64,000 bases of DNA. It comes from Streptomyces spirodelae (GTDB taxonomy: Bacteria; Actinomycetota; Actinomycetes; Streptomycetales; Streptomycetaceae). Positions 1 through 8,777 of this stretch are shown piece after piece. Under the pieces are notes generated by a model that saw nothing but the letters and a program-made list of their open reading frames with translations, was not told the DNA's origin and ran no database searches. Within the stretch, counting starts at the first letter, position 1, and the number at the start of each line of letters is the position of its first letter. The position numbers and the translations under genes were made by a program. The DNA lies in contig NZ_JAFFZN010000027.1 in assembly GCF_017676385.1 (NCBI RefSeq), positions 1 through 64,000 of the forward strand, written 5' to 3'.

Positions 1-55
1 ACGGGTCGCGCTGTCAACCGGAGGCGGACCCGGCCCAACGCCCCCTGGTCCGGCG

Positions 56-592
56 TCAGTCGAGGTCGGTGAGGCGGCCGCCGGCATCCGGCTGGGCGTG
101 TTCGACGCGGCGGAGGAGGCGGGTGAGGAGGTCGCCGAGCTGCACCCGCTCGCCGGTGGAGAGGTCCTGGAGGAGGTCCTCCTCGAAGACCGATGCCATC
201 CGCATGACCTCCAGCCACTTCTCGCGACCGGTGTCGGTGATGCCGATGATCACGCGGACCCGGTTGTCGGGGTCACGCTCACGGGTGACGAGGTTCTGGG
301 TGAGCATCCGGTCGATGCGGTGGGTCATCGCCGCCGGAGTGAGGCCGAGCCGTCTGGCGATGGTGCCGGGCCACAGCTGGTAGGGGCTGCCCGCCATGAC
401 GAGTTCCTTGAGGACCTCCCACTCCGGGCTGCTGAGACCGAGGGCGGCGAGCTGGCGGCCGTAGGCCACGTTCATCCTGCGGTCGAGCCGGCTCACGGCG
501 TTGACCACCTTCTCGACCTGCGGGTCCAGATCGCGGTACTCGCGCTGGTAGATGGCGATCTGCTCGTCGAGCGTCGGTTGTCGGTCCGGCAT
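56..592 (-). CDS. MarR-family transcriptional regulator
   Basis: A 178-residue winged-helix regulator that probably controls the divergent exporter at 722. The reading frame is open far upstream, but the real start is the ATG whose product begins MPDRQPTLDEQ; upstream residues are out-of-frame noise from the MFS gene. Residues about 75-145 hold the winged helix (GLTPAAMTHRIDRML, then the wing LVTRERDPDNRVRVIIGIT), with dimerisation helices at both ends. A GATACT hexamer lies 6 nt before the ATG and no Shine-Dalgarno is visible, so the message may be leaderless. Ligand unknown. The MarR assignment is firm; the target is inferred from gene arrangement. Confidence 0.9.
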   Translation of the reverse strand: MPDRQPTLDEQIAIYQREYRDLDPQVEKVVNAVSRLDRRMNVAYGRQLAALGLSSPEWEVLKELVMAGSPYQLWPGTIARRLGLTPAAMTHRIDRMLTQNLVTRERDPDNRVRVIIGITDTGREKWLEVMRMASVFEEDLLQDLSTGERVQLGDLLTRLLRRVEHAQPDAGGRLTDLD

Positions 593-721
593 GTGGGCAG
601 TATCGCACGTCAACTCGTTCGCTCTAAACGCTTGCGCTGTGTAGTCTTTAGTCTCGAACTTTAGCTTCGAAGTCTTCGTAGCTGTATCCCTTGTAGTTCT
701 CTCGACTCTCGACTCAGGCAG
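593..721. promoter_or_regulatory. Divergent MarR/MFS promoter-operator
   Basis: This spacer is clearly richer in A/T than its flanks. It holds two head-to-tail 13-bp units, TTTAGTCTCGAAC at 647-659 and TTTAGCTTCGAAG at 660-672, matching at 10 of 13 positions, and a likely -10 (GATACT, 599-604, minus strand) for the MarR gene. The repeats are the best candidates for a MarR operator acting on both genes; this is inference. Confidence 0.5.
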
Positions 722-2026
722 GTGAGTGTGACCACGGCGATGGCCGCCGCGCTGCGGCGGATCCAGCTCGGTAACGCGCTGGCAGCTTTCGGCAACGGCT
801 TCACGGTGCCGTTCCTCTTCGTCTACGTGGCGCGGGTGCGTGAGCTCGGCGACGGCACGGCGGGCGCGGTGCTCGCGGTGTTCGCCGCCGCCGCGCTGCT
901 CGTGCTGCCCTTCACGGGGCGCGTGATCGACCGGAGCGGACCGCTGGTGATGGTTGTCGTCGGTGCGGTGTCCGCCGCGCTGGGTGCGCTCGGGTTCGGG
1001 CTGTCGACCAGCGCGTCCGCCGTGCTGGTCGCGTCCGCCGTGATGGGCGCCGGCATCGCCGTACTCCAGCCCGCCCTCGCGACGATGATCGTGTGGAGCT
1101 CGACGCCGGGGTCGCGTTCGCGCGCCTTCGCCACCCAGTTCTTCCTCAACAACCTGGGGCTGGGCGTCGGTGGGCTGCTGGGCGGAATGCTCGTCGACGA
1201 GCGCCATCCGGCCAGCTTCACCCTGCTGTTCGTCATCGAGGCCACGATGTTCCTCGTCCTGCTCGCCGTGCTGGTGACTGTGCGCGTGGGGCGCCCCGCC
1301 GCGACGGCCGCCGGTGCGGAGAGCGCCGCTTACGGTTCCGGCTGGGGTGTGCTGCTGCGGGACCGGTCGATGGTGCTGCTGTGCGTGCTGGGGTTCGTGA
1401 TCTTCTTCGCCTGCTACGGGCAGTTCGAGTCGGGGCTGTCGGCGTACGCGGTGGAGGTCACGCGGATCTCGACCTCCACGCTGGGGATCGCGCTCGCCGC
1501 CAACACGGCCATGATCGTGCTGGCGCAGTTCGTGGTGCTGCGGCTGGTGGAGCGGCGGCGGCGGAGCCGGGTCGTCGCGCTGGTGGGTCTGATCTGGACG
1601 GTTGCGTGGTTGGCCGCGGGGGCTTCCGGGCTGGTGCACGGGGCGCAGGCGGTGGCCACCGCGCTGCTCATCGGTACGTACGCGCTGTTCGGGGTCGGCG
1701 AGACGATGCTGTCGCCGACGGTGGCGCCGCTGGTCGCCGACCTGGCTCCGGCGCGCCTCGTCGGTCAGTACAACTCGGCTTTCGCGCTGGTGAAGCAGTT
1801 GGCCCTGGCCGTGGGTCCCGCTGTCGGCGGTGCCCTCGCCGCGGCCGGTGCGTGGTCCGCGTACATCGTGCTGCTGGTGGTGAGCTGCCTGGGCGTGACG
1901 GGGCTCGCCCTGGTGCTGGGGCGGCGGCTCACCGAGCGCGATGACCGCCCCGGGTCGGTCATCGTGGCCCGCGGGGACACTGCGCGTCCGGTTCTCGAGG
2001 AGCAGCGCGCTGACGTCGTGCGGTGA
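722..2026 (+). CDS. MFS transporter, probable drug exporter
   Basis: A 434-residue integral membrane protein of the major facilitator superfamily. About 12 hydrophobic helices are visible (from ALAAFGNGFTVPFLFVYVA to SAYIVLLVVSCLGVTGLALV), with the typical cytoplasmic loop RVIDRSGP between helices 2 and 3 and a central loop near residues 190-210. The GTG start at 722 follows a weak GGCAG. It is divergent from a MarR regulator, the usual arrangement for an efflux pump induced by its substrate. The substrate cannot be read from sequence. The family is clear; export direction is inferred. Confidence 0.88.
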   Translation: MSVTTAMAAALRRIQLGNALAAFGNGFTVPFLFVYVARVRELGDGTAGAVLAVFAAAALLVLPFTGRVIDRSGPLVMVVVGAVSAALGALGFGLSTSASAVLVASAVMGAGIAVLQPALATMIVWSSTPGSRSRAFATQFFLNNLGLGVGGLLGGMLVDERHPASFTLLFVIEATMFLVLLAVLVTVRVGRPAATAAGAESAAYGSGWGVLLRDRSMVLLCVLGFVIFFACYGQFESGLSAYAVEVTRISTSTLGIALAANTAMIVLAQFVVLRLVERRRRSRVVALVGLIWTVAWLAAGASGLVHGAQAVATALLIGTYALFGVGETMLSPTVAPLVADLAPARLVGQYNSAFALVKQLALAVGPAVGGALAAAGAWSAYIVLLVVSCLGVTGLALVLGRRLTERDDRPGSVIVARGDTARPVLEEQRADVVR

Positions 2027-2056
2027 CCGGCCTTCTTGCCGGACGGGCGGGACGGG

Positions 2057-2087
2057 GCGCCCCCTCGCGGCACACGCGAGGGGGCGC
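2057..2087. terminator. Bidirectional hairpin terminator
   Basis: A perfect 13-bp stem, GCGCCCCCTCGCG (2057-2069) with CGCGAGGGGGCGC (2075-2087), encloses a 5-nt loop. It lies exactly between the convergent ends of the MFS gene and the phosphatase gene. There is no U-tract, as is usual for actinobacterial terminators. Confidence 0.75.
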
Positions 2088-2100
2088 GGTCCCATGTGCG

Positions 2101-4071
2101 CTACCTGCCCGGCAGGGCGAACTCGCACCAGACGGACTTGCCGCCGCCCTGTGTGCGGCGGCTGCCCCACGCCGAGGCGATCGTGGCGACGATGGAGATG
2201 CCCCGCCCCGCTTCGTCGGCCGGTTCGGCGCGGCAGCGGCGTGGCAGGTGCTCGTCGCCGTCGGTGACCTCGATGATCAGGCGGCGGTCGGTGCGGCGCA
2301 GCAGCAGCCGCATCGGCGGGGTGCCGTGCTGGAGTGAGTTGGCGACCAGTTCGCTGGCGGCCAGTACGCCGAGGTCGCGGAGCTCGGTGGGGAAGCGCCA
2401 GGAGGCCAGGACGCCGGAGGCGAACGCTCGGGCGCGCGGCGCTGCCTCGGTGCCGCCGAGCAGGTCGAGTGCCGCGTTGTGGAACAGCTCGGCGTCGGGG
2501 CCGCTGCGTACGGGGTGCTGGAAGACGAGGAGCGCCACGTCGTCGTCGTGGTCCTCGCTGATGCCCAGGGCGCGCAGCAGCCGGTCGCAGATGATGTCGG
2601 GCGAGCCGGTGGCACCTGCGAAGGCGCCTTCCAGCGCCGCGATTCCCTCGTCGATGTCAGCGTCCCGGCGCTCGATCAGGCCGTCGGTGTAGAGCACGGC
2701 GGTGGCTCCCTCGGGCAGCGGGAGGCTGCCCGAGGTGTGCAGCCAGCCGCCCGTGCCCAGCGGCGGGCCGGTGTGCTCGTCGGCGCGGTGGACGGTGCCG
2801 TCGGGGTCGCGTACGAGGATCGGTACGTGTCCTGCGGAGGCGTAGCTGAGGCGGCCTTCGTTGGGGTCGTGGACGGCGTAGACGCAGGTGGCGATCTGGG
2901 AGGGGTCGATCTCGGCGGCGAGTCCGTCGAGGAGTTGCAGGACTTCGTGCGGCGGCAGGTCGAGGCGCGCGTAGGCGCGGACGGCCGTGCGCAGCTGTCC
3001 CATCACGGCGGCGGCGCGCACACCGCGGCCCATGACGTCCCCGATGACGAGCGCGGTGCGGCCCGCGCCGAGGGTGATGACGTCGTACCAGTCGCCTCCG
3101 ACAGCCGCGTCGGTGCCGCCCGGCTGGTAGGTGGCGGCGACGCGCAGGTCGTCGGGCTGCTCCAGTTCCTGGGGCAGCAGGCTGCGCTGGAGGGTGACGG
3201 CCGCCTCGCGCTGGCGGCGTTCGCTGGCGCGCAGCCGCTCGACCGCTTCCACCTGGTCGGTGACGTCGGCGGCGAAGATCAGCACTCCGCTGTCACCTGA
3301 TGTGGTGATGGGGGTGCAGGTGAAGGTGTAGTAGCCCGCACGGCGCCTGGGGCCGGACGCCTGCTGGCGCGGGGGCACCCGGCGGGACTTGACCGTACGG
3401 GGGCGGCCGCTGCGCCGGACCTGGTCCATCAGTGGGAGCAGCCCCAGCTCGACCAGTTCGGGCAGGGCTTCGCGGGCGGCGGCGCCGGTGGGGCGAGGGC
3501 CGAAGACGCGGACGTAGGCGTCGTTGACGAACGCGATGCGGTGCTCGGGGCCGTGTACGACGGCTGCCAGCGCGGGAACCTCGCCGAGCAGGGCGCGTAC
3601 GGGGAGCGCGTCGATGGCGCGTCGGCGCTGCCGCGCCGCCCGTTCGGGTTCGGCGGCTGAGCCGGGGCCGGCCGCCGAACCGGGTTCTTCGGGGGACGCG
3701 GAGTCGGCCTCGGCGTGCGGGCTGAGGCGCGCTGCGGGGACGGTGGGGGCGTCCGCGGAGTCCTCGTACGGGTCGGCCGTCCGGCCGGGTGCGGCCTGTT
3801 CGGGCACGGTCGCTTCGGCTGTCGGCGGGGTGGCACCTGGTCCAGCCGTCGGTTCGCGGCCCGGGTCGGGGCCGTTGCCCTCGGTTCCGTCGGCCCCTTC
3901 GCGTTCGGTGCCGTCGTCACCGGTGCGGCCGGTGCCCGAGTTCTTGCCGCCGTCGTCCTTGCCCTCGCCGGAGGTCTCGGTCGACTGCGCTCGCGCCTTT
4001 ATCGCGGCCTGGGCGGCAGCGGTTCGCCGCTGTGTGCCGGGCAGTCGGGCGCTCCAGCGCGTGAAGTTCAC
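2101..4071 (-). CDS. PAS-PP2C(SpoIIE)-HATPase regulatory phosphatase
   Basis: A 656-residue multidomain regulator of the RsbU/SpoIIE type. Residues about 1-150 are Pro/Glu/Ser-rich and disordered; 155-270 form a PAS domain (HRIAFVNDAYVRVFG); 290-500 are the PP2C domain with VGGDWYDV, GDVMGRG, SAGHVP, YTDGLIE and DDDVALLV; 520-650 are a GHKL ATPase with N-box ELVANSLQHG and G-box GRGISIV. It should both dephosphorylate an anti-sigma antagonist and act as an RsbW-like kinase. I chose the GTG giving VNFTRWSARLPGTQRR, because AAGGA lies about 10 nt upstream; an in-frame extension of 29 residues is possible. A lone STAS protein lies at 56.6 kb, but no partner is adjacent. Confidence 0.88.
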   Translation of the reverse strand: MNFTRWSARLPGTQRRTAAAQAAIKARAQSTETSGEGKDDGGKNSGTGRTGDDGTEREGADGTEGNGPDPGREPTAGPGATPPTAEATVPEQAAPGRTADPYEDSADAPTVPAARLSPHAEADSASPEEPGSAAGPGSAAEPERAARQRRRAIDALPVRALLGEVPALAAVVHGPEHRIAFVNDAYVRVFGPRPTGAAAREALPELVELGLLPLMDQVRRSGRPRTVKSRRVPPRQQASGPRRRAGYYTFTCTPITTSGDSGVLIFAADVTDQVEAVERLRASERRQREAAVTLQRSLLPQELEQPDDLRVAATYQPGGTDAAVGGDWYDVITLGAGRTALVIGDVMGRGVRAAAVMGQLRTAVRAYARLDLPPHEVLQLLDGLAAEIDPSQIATCVYAVHDPNEGRLSYASAGHVPILVRDPDGTVHRADEHTGPPLGTGGWLHTSGSLPLPEGATAVLYTDGLIERRDADIDEGIAALEGAFAGATGSPDIICDRLLRALGISEDHDDDVALLVFQHPVRSGPDAELFHNAALDLLGGTEAAPRARAFASGVLASWRFPTELRDLGVLAASELVANSLQHGTPPMRLLLRRTDRRLIIEVTDGDEHLPRRCRAEPADEAGRGISIVATIASAWGSRRTQGGGKSVWCEFALPGR

Positions 4072-4202
4072 GTCGTCCGATTCCTTGTGTGGTTCGCTGT
4101 GTTCGCTCGGGTCGCTGGGGGGCCGCTTCGGGGTCACGCTTCGCAGACACGGGCCCACCCATGGTCACATGTCCAGTGTGGCCCACCGTGCCGTTGGAAC
4201 CC

Positions 4203-5756
4203 TCACCTCTCGTCGGGGCGCCGTACGGTGCCCGCGGCGAGTTCGAACTCGGCACGGGGGTGCTCCAGCGAGCCGAGGGAGACGATCTCCCTCTTGAACA
4301 GGCCGGAGAGCACCCATTCCGCCAGCACGCGTGCCTTGCGGTTGAAGGTCGGCACCCGGCTGAGGTGGTAGGCGCGATGCATGAACCAGGCAGGGTAGCC
4401 CTTGAGTTTCCGTCCGTACACGTGCGCGACCCCCTTGTGCAGTCCGAGGGAGGCGACGGAGCCCGCGTAGGAGTGGCGGTAGGGGGTGGGGTCCTGGCCC
4501 TCGCACACCGCTGCGAGGTTGTCGGCGAGACGGCGTGCCTGGCGTACGGCGTGCTGCGCGTTGGGGGCGCACAGCGGGGGTTCCGCGCCGGCGGTCGCCG
4601 CCTCGGCCGACGCCGGGGTCGCCGTGAGGTCGGGGACGGCCGCCGCGTCACCCGCCGACCACGCGTGTTCGGTGCCCTCGACGCGCAGGGTCGCCTCGCA
4701 CTTGAGTTTGCCGCGCGCGGTGAGCGGCAGACCGGTGCGGGCCAGCAGGGGGTGCGGTTTGACGCCTGCCGTCCACACCAGGGTGCGGGTGGGGTGGCGG
4801 GAGCCGTCGCTGAGGACGGCGACGCGCCTCTCGCACGAGTCGAGACGGGTCTCCAGGCGTACGTCGATGTTGCGGGCGCGCAGCTCGCGCAGCGCGTAGC
4901 CGCCCATCTCCGCGCCGACCTCGGGCAGAATCCGGTCGCTCGCCTCCACCAGCATGAAGCGCAGGTCGTCCGCGGAGATGTTGTGGTAGTAGCGGCAGGC
5001 GTAGCGCGCCATGTCCTCCAGTTCGGCCAGCGCTTCGACGCCCGCGTAGCCGCCGCCCACGAAGACGAAGGTGAGCGCCGCGTCGCGGATGGCCGGGTCG
5101 CGGGTCGAGGAGGCGATGTCGAGCTGTTCGAGTACGTGGTTGCGCAGCCCGATGGCCTCCTCGACGGTCTTGAAGCCGATGCCGTGCTCGGCCAGGCCGG
5201 GGACCGGGAGGGTGCGCGAGACGGAACCGGGTGCCAGCACGAGTTCGGTGTAGGGCAGTTCCAGGGTCTGCGGCTCGGGCGGGCGACCGGGTGCCGCCTG
5301 TGCCGCGCGGGCTGCGTCGGCCTCGGCCGTGGCCAGGGTGGAGATGTGCGCGACACGGCGGTCGGGGTCGATGGTGCGGGCCTCGCCCACGATGACCTGG
5401 CAGTGCGACAGCACCCGGCGCAGGGGGACGACGACGTGCCGGGGGGAGATCGACCCGGCGGCCGCCTCCGGAAGGAACGGCTGATACGTCATATAAGGGT
5501 CCGGGTCCAGGATCGTGATGGTGATCCCGTCGGCCGACTCCAGTGACGAGGCGACGGGTGATCCGGGCGCGCCGAGGGCGTCCGGCGCATCGGGCGCCGG
5601 GGCGCCACCTGAGCCGGCTGCCTGTCGGAGGCGGTGCTTGAGTCGGCGCTGGAGGCGCAGCGCGGTGTACATGCCGACGTAACCGCCGCCGACAACCAGG
5701 ATGCGCGCGGGTTTCGCAGGTTCCTTCGTGGCCTTCGTCACCTGACCATGACGCAC
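4203..5756 (-). CDS. Type II NADH dehydrogenase (Ndh-2-like)
   Basis: A 517-residue FAD-dependent pyridine nucleotide-disulfide oxidoreductase. The N-terminal FAD fold is VVGGGYVGMYTALRL; a second dinucleotide fold, FVFVGGGYAGVEALAEL near residue 230, binds NADH; the conserved C-terminal FAD segment WSAGDAAAVPD follows. The last 100 residues (KGYPAWFMHRAYHLSR) match the amphipathic membrane-binding tail of Ndh-2. It would pass electrons from NADH to menaquinone without proton pumping. A GTG at 5756 follows GAGGGGCCGAGG; an internal GTG five codons later is an alternative start. It is divergent from atrA, the arrangement I recall for S. coelicolor. Confidence 0.88.
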   Translation of the reverse strand: MRHGQVTKATKEPAKPARILVVGGGYVGMYTALRLQRRLKHRLRQAAGSGGAPAPDAPDALGAPGSPVASSLESADGITITILDPDPYMTYQPFLPEAAAGSISPRHVVVPLRRVLSHCQVIVGEARTIDPDRRVAHISTLATAEADAARAAQAAPGRPPEPQTLELPYTELVLAPGSVSRTLPVPGLAEHGIGFKTVEEAIGLRNHVLEQLDIASSTRDPAIRDAALTFVFVGGGYAGVEALAELEDMARYACRYYHNISADDLRFMLVEASDRILPEVGAEMGGYALRELRARNIDVRLETRLDSCERRVAVLSDGSRHPTRTLVWTAGVKPHPLLARTGLPLTARGKLKCEATLRVEGTEHAWSAGDAAAVPDLTATPASAEAATAGAEPPLCAPNAQHAVRQARRLADNLAAVCEGQDPTPYRHSYAGSVASLGLHKGVAHVYGRKLKGYPAWFMHRAYHLSRVPTFNRKARVLAEWVLSGLFKREIVSLGSLEHPRAEFELAAGTVRRPDER

Positions 5757-6081
5757 CCTCGGCCCCTCGTTTGTCCACAGGACACGTCAATCATGTGACC
5801 GGTGTCCGCCGAGCGCCTGTCGTACCACCGACGCCGTAGCGGGAGCGGTACGCGCAGGTCACCGCCGGGGTGCGGGGCGTGCGGGGGGCGTAAGGGCCGG
5901 ATACGTCCGGTACCGGGGCACGGGGCACGCGCGGCCGTGCAGGGACGCCCTCTTCTCTCTCAGGGTGGGCTCAACTATGTTCGTATCCCAGCGGGGTGCG
6001 ATCCAGGGACCACTGCGCGCATTCCGACCCCGCGGACGCGGGGGTCTCCGGGGGGAGACTGGATTTACCGGGGGAACAACG
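5757..6081. other. Divergent ndh/atrA intergenic region with one DnaA box
   Basis: A 325-bp spacer with no gene. TTGTCCACA at 5771-5779 is an exact match to the Streptomyces DnaA-box consensus and lies just upstream of the Ndh start. Both promoters must be here, but I cannot assign -10/-35 elements confidently. A GGGGGA ribosome-binding site precedes atrA. Confidence 0.5.
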
Positions 6082-6915
6082 ATGCACATTCAGGGTATTC
6101 ACGGCTCTCATGCCGGGACGGCGCCGACCGCTGTCTCCGTCGCGGAGGGCCAGACCACCGCGCACTCCACCGCGACCGGCGCCGCGACGGCGGCCGCCCG
6201 GCGCACGACGCCGCTGAGGGTGGACGCGCAGCGGAATCTCGAACACGTCCTGCGCGCCGCGCGCGAGGTCTTCGGCGAGCTGGGCTACGGCGCGCCGATG
6301 GAGGATGTCGCCCGCCGGGCGCGGGTGGGGGTCGGGACGGTATACCGCCGCTTCCCGAGCAAGGACGTGCTGGTCAGGCGGATAGCCGAGGAGGAGACTG
6401 CGCGGCTGACGGAGCAGGCGCGGGCCGCGCTGGGCCAGGAGGAGGAGCCCTGGTCGGCGCTCTCACGCTTTCTGCGCACCTCCGTGGCTTCGGGGGCCGG
6501 ACGGCTGCTGCCGCCCCGGATTCTCCGGGCGGAGACGCGGCCCGACACCACACTGCGGGTGCCCCAGCAGCGCGGTTCTGTACAGAACGGATACGCCGAA
6601 GCACCGGCATTCACCGAGGGGGGCCAGCCGGACCTGCGGCTGGTGGAACGTCCCGGCACGGGGCGCGATTCCGGCGCCGCGTACGACGGAATGGACGAGG
6701 ACCCCGGTGCGGCGGAGCTGCTGGAGGTCGTCGGACAGCTGGTCGAGCGGGCGCGGGAAGCGGGCGAGCTGCGTCCCGATGTGACCGTGGGCGATGTGCT
6801 GCTGGTGATAGCGACCGCCGCTCCCTCCCTGCCGGACGCGGCACAGCAGGCGGCCGCCTCGACTCGGCTGCTGGACATCCTCCTGGAGGGGCTGCGCTCC
6901 CGCGGCGCCCGCTGA
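6082..6915 (+). CDS. atrA: AtrA, TetR-family pleiotropic regulator
   Basis: A 277-residue TetR-type activator. The start MHIQGIHGSHAG follows GGGGGAACAACG. A variable N-terminal tail leads to the DNA-binding domain at about 50-105, with PMEDVARRARVGVGTVYRRFPSK matching the S. coelicolor AtrA helix-turn-helix as I remember it, then RRIAEEETARLTEQARAALG. A variable, charged linker (about 150-220) precedes the C-terminal ligand/dimer domain ending LLDILLEGL. AtrA is known to activate actII-ORF4 (actinorhodin), strR (streptomycin) and nagE2 in other streptomycetes. Divergent Ndh and a downstream sigma gene support orthology. The identification rests on recalled similarity and context. Confidence 0.85.
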   Translation: MHIQGIHGSHAGTAPTAVSVAEGQTTAHSTATGAATAAARRTTPLRVDAQRNLEHVLRAAREVFGELGYGAPMEDVARRARVGVGTVYRRFPSKDVLVRRIAEEETARLTEQARAALGQEEEPWSALSRFLRTSVASGAGRLLPPRILRAETRPDTTLRVPQQRGSVQNGYAEAPAFTEGGQPDLRLVERPGTGRDSGAAYDGMDEDPGAAELLEVVGQLVERAREAGELRPDVTVGDVLLVIATAAPSLPDAAQQAAASTRLLDILLEGLRSRGAR

Positions 6916-7097
6916 ACCGGTGCGGGGTGCCTGAACCGGTGCGGGCCGCCGCTTCCCCTTGACGGGCCCGGGCATGCGCAAACCCGTGCGGGACGACCCG
7001 AACGGGTGGTTGGTCTGCTTGTCGGGTTCCCGTCCGCCGGTGCTGTGCCACGCTGACGCGATGGTCAGCACGCAGGGCGGATCGGGAAGTCGCGGCG

Positions 7098-8777
7098 ATG
7101 GGTGGTGACAAGGAGCAGGGGTCCGGAGAGCCTCGCGCCGGCTCTGTCCGGGGGACGTCCGGGCGGCCCGGTCCGAGCCAGGTCCCGGAGCAGCGCAGGC
7201 GGCACGGCGTCTCCGACATGGAGCTGCTCTCCCGGATGCGGCAGGGCGACGACGAGGCGTACGAGGAGCTGTACCGGCGGCACGCCGAGCCGGTGCGGCG
7301 CTACGCGCGTACGTGCTGCCGGGACACCGACACGGCGGAGGATCTGACGGGTGAGGTCTTCGCCCGCACCTTGCAGGCCGTACGCGGCGGCAAGGGCCCC
7401 GAGGCGTCGGTGCGGGCCTACCTGTTGGCCTCCGTACGACGGGTGGCGGCGGACTGGGCCAGAACCCGGCGGCGGGAGCGGCTGGTGGACGACTTCGCGG
7501 CGTTCGCGCAGTCGGCGGCTGCCGCTTCCACGGCTCGGGACGAGGCCACCCTCGAGCTCGGCGCCGAGGTGCGGGCGATGCGGGAGGCCGAGGAGAAGCT
7601 GGTCGTCCGCGCGTTCCGGAGCCTGTCCGAGTACGACCGGATGCTGCTGTGGCACACCGCCGTGGAGGGCGTACCGCCGCAGGAGGTGGCGCCGCTGCTG
7701 GGCAAGTCGCGCGGGGCCACGGCGACGGCGGCGCACCGCGCCCGGGAACACCTCAAGCAGGCGTATCTCCAAGCCCACGTCAACCGGGCCCTGACGGAGG
7801 GCGGGGAGTGCGCCCGGTACGCCGACCGACTCGGCGCCTATGCGCGCGGCGGGCTGCGGATGCGGGCCGAGCGCGGACTGACCCGGCACCTGGAGGAGTG
7901 CCCGGCGTGCCGTCAGGCGGCGTCGGAGGTCGAGGACCTCAATCAGCACATCAGGCTGCTGGTTCCGGTGGCCCTGGTGGGCTGGTTCGGAACGACGAGC
8001 GGTGCGAAGGCGTTCGCCGCCCTGCTGGGTGGCGGCACGGCGACGGCGGGCGGCGCGGCGGTCGGCGGTGCGGCAGGTGGTGTGGGTGGTGGTGTGAGTG
8101 GTGGTGCGGCAGCGGAAGGGCTGGGCACTCCCGCGAAGGCCGGCATCGGGCTGGGCGTGGTCGCGGCGGCCGGTGCGGTGCTCGCCTACGCGCTGACCGG
8201 AGGCGACGGAGAGCCCTCCGAGAAGCCGGAAGCACGCCGTCCCGCCCCGCCCGCCGCACCCGGGCACCCGCCGAAGAAGGCCGATCCGGCGCCCGGTCCC
8301 GCGCCGGGCCCCGAGCAGCCGAAGCCCGGCCCACCGGAGCCCGAGCCGCCCGCGTCCGAGCTGCCCCCTCCGCAGGCCGCGCCGCGCCCCGCGCCGAAGC
8401 CGGAGCCGGAGCCCGCCCCCGCGGCCGAGGCTCCGTCACGGCGTCCCGACCCGCCCGAGCCCCAGCGGCCGGCGCCGCCACCGCCGCCGCCGAGCCCCAG
8501 CCCGGAGCCGCCGAGGCCGGTGCCGCCCGAGAAGCACGATCTCATCGAGGTCTCGCGCCACAGCGTGACGCTGGCTGCCGGGGGCGGGGACCACCAGGTG
8601 CGGCTGGTCGTGGAACGTCACGCCTCCCGGACGGGCGCCGTCTCCTCGGTGGAGGTCTCGATGGCGAACTGGGCACACAGTTCGTCCAGTCGCTCGACGG
8701 CCTCGGCCCCGGTCAGCAGCGGGCGCCCGGCGGGGTCGGCGGGGCCTGCGGGCCCCGCAGCGGAAGGGTCGGAGTAG
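7098..8777 (+). CDS. ECF-type sigma factor fused to zinc-finger and membrane anchor
   Basis: A 559-residue composite. Residues about 45-115 are sigma region 2 (DEAYEELYRRHAEPVRRYAR, then DLTGEVFARTLQ); about 170-230 are region 4 (LLGKSRGATATAAHRAREHLKQ). Next comes an anti-sigma-like zinc-finger segment with TRHLEECPACR (H-x3-C-x2-C) near 262. Residues 348-366 (GIGLGVVAAAGAVLAYAL) form one membrane helix, followed by a long Pro/Glu/Ala-rich, presumably extracytoplasmic tail. Sigma, anti-sigma-like module and anchor thus sit in one chain. The last 160 bp overlap the 3' end of the convergent AfsR-like gene, so the final 53 residues may not be conserved, or a frameshift could be present. Start ATG at 7098 follows GGAAG. 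Confidence 0.82.
   Translation: MGGDKEQGSGEPRAGSVRGTSGRPGPSQVPEQRRRHGVSDMELLSRMRQGDDEAYEELYRRHAEPVRRYARTCCRDTDTAEDLTGEVFARTLQAVRGGKGPEASVRAYLLASVRRVAADWARTRRRERLVDDFAAFAQSAAAASTARDEATLELGAEVRAMREAEEKLVVRAFRSLSEYDRMLLWHTAVEGVPPQEVAPLLGKSRGATATAAHRAREHLKQAYLQAHVNRALTEGGECARYADRLGAYARGGLRMRAERGLTRHLEECPACRQAASEVEDLNQHIRLLVPVALVGWFGTTSGAKAFAALLGGGTATAGGAAVGGAAGGVGGGVSGGAAAEGLGTPAKAGIGLGVVAAAGAVLAYALTGGDGEPSEKPEARRPAPPAAPGHPPKKADPAPGPAPGPEQPKPGPPEPEPPASELPPPQAAPRPAPKPEPEPAPAAEAPSRRPDPPEPQRPAPPPPPPSPSPEPPRPVPPEKHDLIEVSRHSVTLAAGGGDHQVRLVVERHASRTGAVSSVEVSMANWAHSSSSRSTASAPVSSGRPAGSAGPAGPAAEGSE

Noticed and set aside
592..2170. 500-codon N-terminal extension of the MarR frame across the MFS gene
   Set aside because: It is antisense to a well-supported MFS gene and rich in Arg/Gln/His, a shadow frame.
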